Source: Saprospiraceae bacterium
GTDB lineage: Bacteria > Bacteroidota > Bacteroidia > Chitinophagales > Saprospiraceae
Assembly: GCA_016710625.1 (NCBI GenBank)
Contig: JADJVK010000029.1
Location: 1 to 54,412, forward strand
Length of the DNA stretch: 54,412 nucleotides
Reading direction: 5' to 3'
Shown here: positions 18,308 through 25,063 of the stretch, in pieces
How the letters are laid out: each line of letters begins with the position of its first letter
How positions within the stretch are numbered: position 1 is the stretch's first letter
Translations under genes and position numbers: made by a program
Notes under the pieces: model-generated
The model's database searches: none
Told to the model about the DNA's origin: nothing
The model's input: the letters and a program-made list of their open reading frames with translations, nothing else

Positions 18308-18720
18308 AAATAGTATGAATTGATAATTTTATAAATGCATGAAATTCAATAAATAAATGTTTTTTTTCATGAAAAGACAACAGTAGCAACCTAATAAGTT
18401 TGGTGATAGAATGTTGGCGGTGGAGAAATTGGTAGTTATTAGGTAGATTTGGGTTATTCGGATGATTTAATTATTTGGTAAATTTGTTAACCTGATTTTT
18501 CGTGAGTTGATATATTGAACTAGCTAGTATCATATAATCTCAAAATAAAGCTTGTTAGGATATTGAGAACTGCAATGTTATAGCAAGTCTCATGAAGTTT
18601 AAATATAAATTAAATTAGTAAAAATACTGATTAGCAAGTTTTGATATTTGAAAATTAACTATCTAAGAAATTCAACTCATTTACTATAGCATAATCTTTA
18701 TAGCATTAATTTATTCTTCG

Positions 18721-18946
18721 CCTCATGCCGGCTGGGCATTTACTTTTTTTCATCACCAAAAAAAGTAAACAAAAAACGCTAGTCACTTTTAATGCGATTG
18801 CAAGCACCAGTCGCTACCAGTCGAAATGCTTTTTTATTTGCACTTTTTGGGTTATTCACACCAATTCCATCTGTTTTCAATATGGGAAATATACTTTTTG
18901 ATTTCTTGCAAATAACGCATCTTCTCCTTATAGCTCCTTATCGCTA
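18721..18946 (+). repeat. Dispersed intergenic repeat A, copy 1
   Basis: The core at 18740-18768 is an inverted repeat: TTACTTTTTTT, a seven-base loop, then AAAAAAAGTAA. It is preceded by a GC-rich hairpin-like stretch (ATGCCGGCTGGGCAT) and followed by GCTAGT and GCGATTGCAAGCA, then further on by ATCGCTA. The same order of motifs occurs in inverse orientation at 52295-52418, with roughly three quarters of bases matching over the central 70. It is non-coding. Confidence 0.7.
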
Positions 18947-19012
18947 AAAATTGACGATTTTATTAGTTTGTTTCAGTTAGTATGTTAAGAAAATTAGATT
19001 TAAAAATTAAAT

Positions 19013-19201
19013 GGCCTTATAAAAATTAGGAAAATTTTTGCAAAATCGTTAAAACAAAAACTGTATGAACAAGTAGAAGTTTTTAGAAAAATGAATAAGC
19101 GAGTTTTTTTTGTTTAGCAATTTTTGTGAATATTTTCCGTTAAGATTTTTATAAAGCCTTGACTTTTTTTTGTTACTTTTTTGTGTCAAGACAAAAAGTA
19201 A
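19013..19201 (+). repeat. Dispersed intergenic repeat B, copy 1
   Basis: It begins GGCCTTATAAAAATTAG and ends in an inverted repeat at 19173-19201 (TTACTTTTTTGTGTCAAG, then ACAAAAAGTAA). In between lie TTAAAACAA, GCAATTTTTG, GAATATTTT and AAGATTTTT in fixed order. A second copy in the opposite direction is at 24357-24529. The terminal inverted repeat is of the same type as in repeat A, so the families share a module. Confidence 0.7.
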
Positions 19202-19761
19202 GAGATAGATGTTGATCAAATAATATTATTATTCCTGTAATGTTTTAATTTATGCATTATTTCATCCTGTAGAAACTAAATCGTTTAGTTTACACCAAAT
19301 CTTCCTAAAAAATAGATTGTTAGGTTAGTCAAAGCCGCAACTTTATGGCTACAAATCTCTTGACTTAAGAATGATAGATAAATTGATAATTATTCTTACA
19401 ATTGTAAAGGAAAATCCAATATATTCAAATCTTTATATTGAATACATGTTTATCAAGTCTAGAGACTTGCAACTAAAAATTACGATTTTGGAAAATCTTA
19501 CAACCAGATTATCTATAATCCTTAATGGGGTGATGATGGAGTAGATGGTTTTGAACCCGAATTTTCGAGAGTTGATCCCGAAGTTCCATTCCGAGTATAT
19601 CGGAAATTTGGAACTGGAGGAAATTCGTATGATTTATTCTTCTTGGTAAGTTTTATATCCCGATTCGAATTTATTCAGAAGTAGCTTGTGAGGTGTATTT
19701 ATTATTACTGATTAAAAATGTTTTATAAGGAAATAATACACTCAAATTGTAGCAAAATGAT

Positions 19762-19769
19762 TATTTTTG
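19762..19769 (+). promoter_or_regulatory. -7 box for the cytochrome oxidase subunit III gene
   Basis: TATTTTTG matches TAnnTTTG. It overlaps a possible TTG start at 19767 and so argues for the ATG at 19797 as the real start. Confidence 0.45.
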
Positions 19770-19796
19770 ATTTCATTTGATATTAAAATAATTAAA

Positions 19797-20408
19797 ATGA
19801 CGATCGACTATCCATTAGATGATAAGAAATTGAATTTCCACCCTTTAAATATCTTCGTTAGTTTTTTGTTGGTGGGTTTGAGTATGCTGTTTTTGGCACT
19901 GACAGTCGCCTATGTTTACTCCAGAGTTCAGCATCAAATACCACCGATCAAAATTCCTTTTATTTTTGTTTTGAACACTTTTCTCCTAGTTTTTTGTAGC
20001 TTTTTATTGAATCAAGCAAAAAAAGCATTTGAAGTCGATAACTCTAAAAGCTTTCAAGTCAATCTTTTGGGTGCTTTGTTTTTATCAATTATCTTTTTAA
20101 TTGCTCAATACTTTGGTTGGAAACAATTGTATGCCCAAAACATTACTATTAATTATAGCACCACTGCTTCCTATGTTTTCGTGATTTCCATACTGCATTT
20201 TGCTCATGTCATTGGGGGAATTCCATTTTTGTTTGTTTTTACTTTGAAATCATTTACAAAATTAAAAGAACCCATCAGTGTTTTAATATTTTTTTCGGAT
20301 CCATACAAAAGATTGCAATTGAAACTATTAATGAAATACTGGCATTTTCTTGATTTTCTTTGGATATATTTAATTTTATTCTTATATATCAACTATTGGT
20401 TAAGTTAG
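19797..20408 (+). CDS. Cytochrome c oxidase subunit III-like protein
   Basis: From ATG 19797 the protein has 203 residues and five transmembrane helices, as in the short five-helix form of haem-copper oxidase subunit III. The last helix contains KYWHFLDFLWIYLILFLY, the family hallmark. Helix four has ILHFAHVIGG, with histidines at the usual place, and the first helix pair carries LFLALTVAYVYSR. It would be part of the inner-membrane terminal oxidase. Subunits I, II and IV are not adjacent; purL lies downstream. The gene may be an orphan extra copy or a scattered subunit. Confidence 0.85.
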   Translation: MTIDYPLDDKKLNFHPLNIFVSFLLVGLSMLFLALTVAYVYSRVQHQIPPIKIPFIFVLNTFLLVFCSFLLNQAKKAFEVDNSKSFQVNLLGALFLSIIFLIAQYFGWKQLYAQNITINYSTTASYVFVISILHFAHVIGGIPFLFVFTLKSFTKLKEPISVLIFFSDPYKRLQLKLLMKYWHFLDFLWIYLILFLYINYWLS

Positions 20409-20488
20409 GATTTGTAGAAATTTTGAAAAAAAAGGGGGTTCTTATTAATTTATACTAAATTTTTAATTTATAATTCTATAACAACCTC

Positions 20489-20496
20489 TATATTTG
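20489..20496 (+). promoter_or_regulatory. -7 box for purL
   Basis: TATATTTG matches TAnnTTTG exactly. The implied transcription start near 20503 excludes the TTG at 20494 as initiation codon and supports GTG 20527 with a leader of about 25 bases. Confidence 0.55.
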
Positions 20497-20526
20497 CACC
20501 TAATTTTCAACAAAAATAATTTTTTT

Positions 20527-22764
20527 GTGTCCGCAACAGCTACTAACGTAGAGATAAATCATCAAGTTGCCCAACAATTGGGCTTGTTACCAGAAGAATT
20601 TGATAAGATTTGTTCCATTTTGGGAAGAACACCCAACTTTGTCGAGCTGAATATCTTCTCAGTCATGTGGTCTGAACATTGTTCTTACAAAAATTCTATT
20701 CTTTGGCTAAAAACCTTACCAAGAGAAGGAGAAAGACTATTGGTAGGGGCTGGAGAAGAGAATGCAGGACTTGTGGATATTGGTGATGGCTTAGCCTGTG
20801 CTTTCAAAATTGAATCCCACAACCATCCTTCTGCCATTGAGCCTTTCCAAGGCGCTGCAACTGGGGTTGGTGGTATTCATCGTGATATTTTCACAATGGG
20901 GGCAAGACCAATTGCTGCCCTCAATTCATTGAGATTTGGTAATTTGAAGTCAAATCAAACAAAGCATTTAGTGGAAGGAGTGGTGAAAGGAATTAGCCAT
21001 TATGGTAATTGCTTTGGAGTGCCAACTGTTGGAGGAGAAGTTTATTTTAATGACTGTTACGACCAAAATATATTGGTGAATGCCATGTCTGTTGGTATCG
21101 TGAAAGTTGGAGAGACCGTTTCTGCTGTGGCAGATGGACCAGGAAATCCTGTTTTCATCGTAGGTTCAGCAACTGGGAAAGATGGTATTCACGGTGCTAC
21201 TTTTGCTTCCGCTGATTTGACAGAAGATTCAGCTGAAGATTTGCCGGCAGTTCAGGTTGGTGATCCTTTTCAAGAAAAACTCTTGTTGGAAGCTAGTTTA
21301 GAAGCTATTAAAACTGGGGCAATCGTTGGGATGCAAGATATGGGAGCAGCGGGTATCACTTGTTCTACCTCAGAAATGACAGCTAAGAGTGGAACAGGAA
21401 TGCGGATTGACCTTGATAAAGTTCCTACAAGACAGCCCAATATGAAGGCTTGGGAAATCCTTTTGTCAGAAAGCCAAGAAAGAATGTTGATAGTTGGGAA
21501 AAAAGGGCAAGAAGACAAATTGATTAAAGTTTTTGAAAAGTGGGATTTGGTTTGTGAAGAAATTGGTGTGGTTACGGATACTCAAAGAATCGAATTTTAC
21601 CAAAATGGAGTATTAGTTGCAGATGTACCTTCCGAACCTTTGGTTTTGGGTGGTGGTGCCCCTGTATATAAAAGAGAATTTACTAAGCCAGCTTATATAG
21701 ATTCTTTAAAAGATTTTAATATTGATAAAATAGCTGAACCTGAAAATTGTATTGAAGTAGCTCAAGCTGTTTTTTCATCCCCAAATATCGTTTCAAAACG
21801 TTGGATTACAGAACAATACGATTCTATGATCGGGACAAACACGATGGTGTCGAATAAGGTGTCAGATGCTGCTGTAATTAGAGTGAAAGGAACAGAAAAA
21901 GCATTGGCTGTTTGTACGGATTGTAACTCAACCTATGTATATGCCGACCCATATAAAGGGGCGATGATAGCAGTGGCAGAGGCATGTAGAAACGTGGTTT
22001 GTAGTGGTGCGACTCCAGTTGCAGTCACCAATAATTTGAATTTTGGTAATCCTTATAATACAGAAGTTTATTGGCAATTTGTGGAGTCCATAAAAGGTAT
22101 GGGAGAAGCTTGCCGAAAATTCAATACACCTGTTACTGGAGGAAATGTAAGTTTTTATAACCAATCAGTAATAGATAATAAAACAGAACCTGTTTTCCCT
22201 ACACCAACTATTGGTATGTTAGGAATTATGGAAGACCTATCGAAGCATACTGGAATTGCATTTCAGGAAGAAGATGACATGATTATCTTATTGGGTGATT
22301 GCAGAGATGATATCGGAAGTTCAGAATATTTGAAAAGATACCATCAAATAGAAAAATCTCCAGCACCTTATTTTGATATTGATGAAGAATTGAAATTGCA
22401 AAAAGTAGTTTCGCTATTGATAAAAGAAGGATTTTGTAAGTCTGCCCATGATATTTCGGAAGGCGGCTTATTCACAACTTTGATTGAATGTGCAATAGTG
22501 AATGAAATTGGTTTCAATATGAGTACAGATGGAAAGTACAGAAAAGATGCCTTTTTGTTTGGAGAAAGTCAAAGTAGGGTAGTGATTACCGTTTCGAGAG
22601 AAAAATTGTATATCTTGATGAATTATTTGAATTTAATTTCATTCCCATACGATTTGATAGGAAGAGTTGAAAATAGCCATGTTGTGATAGATGGCGAAGA
22701 TTTTGGAAATATTAGTTATTGGAAAAATGTTCACCAAAATACATTAGGTGATATAATGTCTTAA
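20527..22764 (+). CDS. purL: Phosphoribosylformylglycinamidine synthase, PurL subunit
   Basis: The GTG at 20527 gives 745 residues, the length of the small PurL that works with PurQ and PurS. It makes formylglycinamidine ribonucleotide in purine synthesis, using ATP. Motifs include MWSEHCSYKNS, the N-terminal ATP/substrate region KIESHNHPSAIEPFQGAATGVG, GDPFQEKLL, QDMGAAGITCSTSEM, and in the second half VTGGNVSFYN and SAHDISEGGL. The protein is complete and well conserved. A TlpA-like lipoprotein gene follows 12 bases later, so read-through is likely though the functions are unrelated. Confidence 0.95.
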   Translation: MSATATNVEINHQVAQQLGLLPEEFDKICSILGRTPNFVELNIFSVMWSEHCSYKNSILWLKTLPREGERLLVGAGEENAGLVDIGDGLACAFKIESHNHPSAIEPFQGAATGVGGIHRDIFTMGARPIAALNSLRFGNLKSNQTKHLVEGVVKGISHYGNCFGVPTVGGEVYFNDCYDQNILVNAMSVGIVKVGETVSAVADGPGNPVFIVGSATGKDGIHGATFASADLTEDSAEDLPAVQVGDPFQEKLLLEASLEAIKTGAIVGMQDMGAAGITCSTSEMTAKSGTGMRIDLDKVPTRQPNMKAWEILLSESQERMLIVGKKGQEDKLIKVFEKWDLVCEEIGVVTDTQRIEFYQNGVLVADVPSEPLVLGGGAPVYKREFTKPAYIDSLKDFNIDKIAEPENCIEVAQAVFSSPNIVSKRWITEQYDSMIGTNTMVSNKVSDAAVIRVKGTEKALAVCTDCNSTYVYADPYKGAMIAVAEACRNVVCSGATPVAVTNNLNFGNPYNTEVYWQFVESIKGMGEACRKFNTPVTGGNVSFYNQSVIDNKTEPVFPTPTIGMLGIMEDLSKHTGIAFQEEDDMIILLGDCRDDIGSSEYLKRYHQIEKSPAPYFDIDEELKLQKVVSLLIKEGFCKSAHDISEGGLFTTLIECAIVNEIGFNMSTDGKYRKDAFLFGESQSRVVITVSREKLYILMNYLNLISFPYDLIGRVENSHVVIDGEDFGNISYWKNVHQNTLGDIMS

Positions 22765-22775
22765 AAAAAATATAT

Positions 22776-23843
22776 ATGAAACAATTATTTTTTTCACTTT
22801 TAAGTCTATTGGTTATATGGACAAGCTGTAATTCTCTTACAAAGGGTTTTGAACTAGAGGGAGAATTGAAAAATGCAGCAAATATGCAAATGACTTTAGA
22901 AAAAGTAGAATTTTCTAATAATCTAAAATTGGTAGGCACCACTCAAGTGGATGGAGCTGGAAAATTCAAATTGAAATTGGAAGAAAAGCCATTACCAGGA
23001 GTTTACATGGTGAAAGCTGGAAATAAAAGACTATTATTGTTCTTTGATGGTAGTGAAAAAGAGGTGAAATTAACTGGTGATTACAATAATTTAGAGAAGT
23101 ATGATATCAATGTTACTGGCTCAAAAGGCAGTAAAGATTATGCTGAGTTGATGAAAAAACTAGCTTCGCAATCTGTGGATCAAAATTATTTGAAGAATTA
23201 TGTAGTGAATGGCCAAAATACATTAATCAATGCAACTTTGTCTTTTCAGGTGTTATTCAATGAATTGAATGCCAATTTGCCGGCAGTAAATAAGATTGCT
23301 GATAATTTGGATAAAGAGTTTCCAGGAAGCTCTTATGCAAAAGATTATAGAAATGTGATTGCTCAAGTAAAAACGAAGATGGATGCTGAGGCTTCAGCAA
23401 TGAAAATAAAGATTGGGGAGTTGGCTCCTGAAATTAATTTGCCTGGTCCAGATGGTAAAAAACATTCTTTAGCTGCATTAAAAGGGAAAGTGGTATTATT
23501 AGATTTCTGGGCTAGCTGGTGTGGACCATGTAGAAGGGAAAATCCTCATGTAGTGAGTGTTTACAATCAATTTAAAGACAAAGGATTCACCGTTTTTAGT
23601 GTTTCTTTAGATGGTGGCGGAGACCCAGCACAGGGAACTGCAGCTTGGAAAAATGCAATTGCACAAGATAAATTAGTTTGGGAAAACCATGTATCTGATT
23701 TGAAAAAATGGCAATCAGAGCCAGCTGCGATGTATGGTGTTCAATCAATTCCACAAACTTTCTTATTGGACAAAGAAGGAAAGATTGCAGCCATCAATCC
23801 GAGAGAAAACTTGGAAGCTGAGGTAGCAAAGTTATTAAAATAA
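22776..23843 (+). CDS. DUF4369-thioredoxin (TlpA-like) lipoprotein
   Basis: The 355-residue protein has a lipoprotein signal ending WTSC (C18). An N-terminal beta-rich DUF4369 domain (about 24-115) is followed by a helical linker and a thioredoxin domain (about 213-355). The redox motif is WCGPC (C249, C252), and the cis-proline region is VQSIPQTFLLD. It should be anchored in the periplasm or outer membrane and reduce or transfer disulphides, a very common family in Bacteroidota. It starts 12 bases after purL and probably shares its transcript. Confidence 0.92.
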   Translation: MKQLFFSLLSLLVIWTSCNSLTKGFELEGELKNAANMQMTLEKVEFSNNLKLVGTTQVDGAGKFKLKLEEKPLPGVYMVKAGNKRLLLFFDGSEKEVKLTGDYNNLEKYDINVTGSKGSKDYAELMKKLASQSVDQNYLKNYVVNGQNTLINATLSFQVLFNELNANLPAVNKIADNLDKEFPGSSYAKDYRNVIAQVKTKMDAEASAMKIKIGELAPEINLPGPDGKKHSLAALKGKVVLLDFWASWCGPCRRENPHVVSVYNQFKDKGFTVFSVSLDGGGDPAQGTAAWKNAIAQDKLVWENHVSDLKKWQSEPAAMYGVQSIPQTFLLDKEGKIAAINPRENLEAEVAKLLK

Positions 23844-23859
23844 AATAAATATTGAAAAG

Positions 23860-23894
23860 AGATAGGTTATTCATTAGTCTATCACTTTTTTTTA
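23860..23894 (+). terminator. Weak hairpin with T run after the TlpA-like gene
   Basis: GATAG and CTATC pair around a 13-base loop, followed after two bases by eight T. The stem is short, so this is a tentative terminator between the TlpA-like and GtrA-like genes. Confidence 0.35.
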
Positions 23895-23904
23895 ATAAAA
23901 AGTA

Positions 23905-24288
23905 ATGTTATACGAATTATTTACAAGATTTGTAAAATTTGGAATCGTAGGTGCCGTTTGTGCATTTATAGATTTTGGTATTACAGCTTGGGCAAAAGAG
24001 AAGTTGAATTACAGAAAGCTGGTTTCCAATACGATGGGATTTTGTACTGCTGTAATCAGTAATTTCTTTTTGAATAGATATTTTACTTTCGGTGCGATTC
24101 AATCGGATATTAAATTGCAATTTGTCAAGTTTTTATGTGTAGCTCTTATTGGATTAGGACTAAATAATCTTATTGTATATATCTTATCTGAAATTAAATC
24201 CAAAAACTTTTATTTCTCAAAAGTATTAGCTACAGGAGTGGTGATGTTTTGGAATTTCTTTGCAAATTATTGGTTTACTTTTAAGTAA
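23905..24288 (+). CDS. GtrA-like membrane protein
   Basis: The 127-residue protein has four transmembrane helices. It shows the GtrA pattern: FVKFGIVGAVCAFIDFG at the start, FFLNRYFTF after the second helix, FVKFLCVALIGLGLNN, and NFFANYWFTF at the end. GtrA proteins are thought to move lipid-linked sugars across the inner membrane for cell-surface polysaccharides. No glycosyltransferase is adjacent. The start is ATG 23905. Confidence 0.88.
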   Translation: MLYELFTRFVKFGIVGAVCAFIDFGITAWAKEKLNYRKLVSNTMGFCTAVISNFFLNRYFTFGAIQSDIKLQFVKFLCVALIGLGLNNLIVYILSEIKSKNFYFSKVLATGVVMFWNFFANYWFTFK

Positions 24289-24356
24289 ATATTTAGTTGT
24301 AAACAATTTGTATTAAAACTCTGATTATAAGATTAATATTTAATCGATTTGATTTA

Positions 24357-24529
24357 TTTTACTTTTTTTGACACAAAAAATACAAAAGAGTTAAACTTCA
24401 AAAATCTTTACTAAAATATTCCAAAAATTGTAAAAAAAAAATCCTTATTATTTTCTTAAAAAATTTGATTATCTAGCTCAAACGTTCTTGTTTTAAAGCA
24501 TTTTTAAAATTTTCTAATTTTATAAGGCC
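24357..24529 (-). repeat. Dispersed intergenic repeat B, copy 2
   Basis: Read on the minus strand it starts GGCCTTATAAAATTAG and proceeds through TTTAAAACAA, ACAATTTTTG, GAATATTTT and AAGATTTTT to a degraded end, TTTTTTGTGTCAAAAAAAG. The motif order is that of 19013-19201. The terminal inverted repeat is damaged here. It is non-coding and occupies most of the 450-base gap between GtrA and the next gene. Confidence 0.65.
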
Positions 24530-24610
24530 CAAAGAGCTTGTGTATTTGTAATAAAGATTAATTGTGTTTTGTTTTAAATTAAGAGATTTTTAATATTCAG
24601 CTAAAAGTAA

Positions 24611-24730
24611 ATAAATTTACCCAATCCCCGAATTACCCAAATCCCCGAATAAATCAATTCAACTCCCGAAACTTCCGAATCTCCGAATCAACCAAATTTA
24701 CCGAATTACTCGAATCACCGAATTACCATT
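24611..24730 (+). repeat. Degenerate tandem repeat of CCGAAT units
   Basis: About eight copies of a CCGAATTA/CCGAATCA unit occur at irregular spacings of some 8-20 bases, ending a few bases before the stop of the minus-strand gene at 24739. It is C-rich compared with its surroundings. No protein reading is evident. Confidence 0.6.
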
Positions 24731-24738
24731 CATCCAAA

Positions 24739-25062
24739 TTAACTTTTCCCTATAAATTTCAAAAATCCCCAGAGTTTTCTTTTTTGTAGATAATCAAAAT
24801 CAGATTCATGAAAATATGCTTCTTTTTCGAAGGAGATATTGTCATATGCTGCCCACCAACTTTTCTTGATGACAAGCCAATACAACCATTCAGTAAGATA
24901 CCAAATGTAAAAAGGTAGGATAAGCAATTCTAATTGTTGTCTTAAATGAATTCTTTCATGGTTTAATAACACTTTGGACACCTTTTTTGATTTAATCAAA
25001 ACAAATGGCCAAAGTGTTATTCCAGAAATTTTATAGAGTGGAAATCCTTTGATGATAATCAT
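24739..25062 (-). CDS. Small membrane protein with an HExxH motif
   Basis: The 107-residue protein has the sequence NHERIHLRQQ (HERIH, an HExxH zinc-site pattern) in front of a hydrophobic helix (LLILPFYIWYLTEWLYWLVI). NISFEKEAYFHE follows, whose glutamate could be the third ligand, as in gluzincin-type minimal peptidases. Similar short proteins are found in Bacteroidota without a known role. Its start is one base downstream of the stop of the T9SS cargo gene, so the two are probably transcribed together. Peptidase activity is inferred from the motif only. Confidence 0.65.
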   Translation of the reverse strand: MIIIKGFPLYKISGITLWPFVLIKSKKVSKVLLNHERIHLRQQLELLILPFYIWYLTEWLYWLVIKKSWWAAYDNISFEKEAYFHESDFDYLQKRKLWGFLKFIGKS

Positions 25063-25063
25063 A

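Larger units (their letters stand above)
18308..19761 (+). other. Gene-poor, repeat-rich intergenic region
   Basis: About 1.45 kb carries no convincing complete gene. It holds two dispersed repeat elements (18721-18946 and 19013-19201). It also holds a short patch of higher GC with an open frame of 52 codons (19526-19684), and otherwise AT-rich sequence. It separates the M23 peptidase from the cytochrome oxidase subunit gene. Confidence 0.7.
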
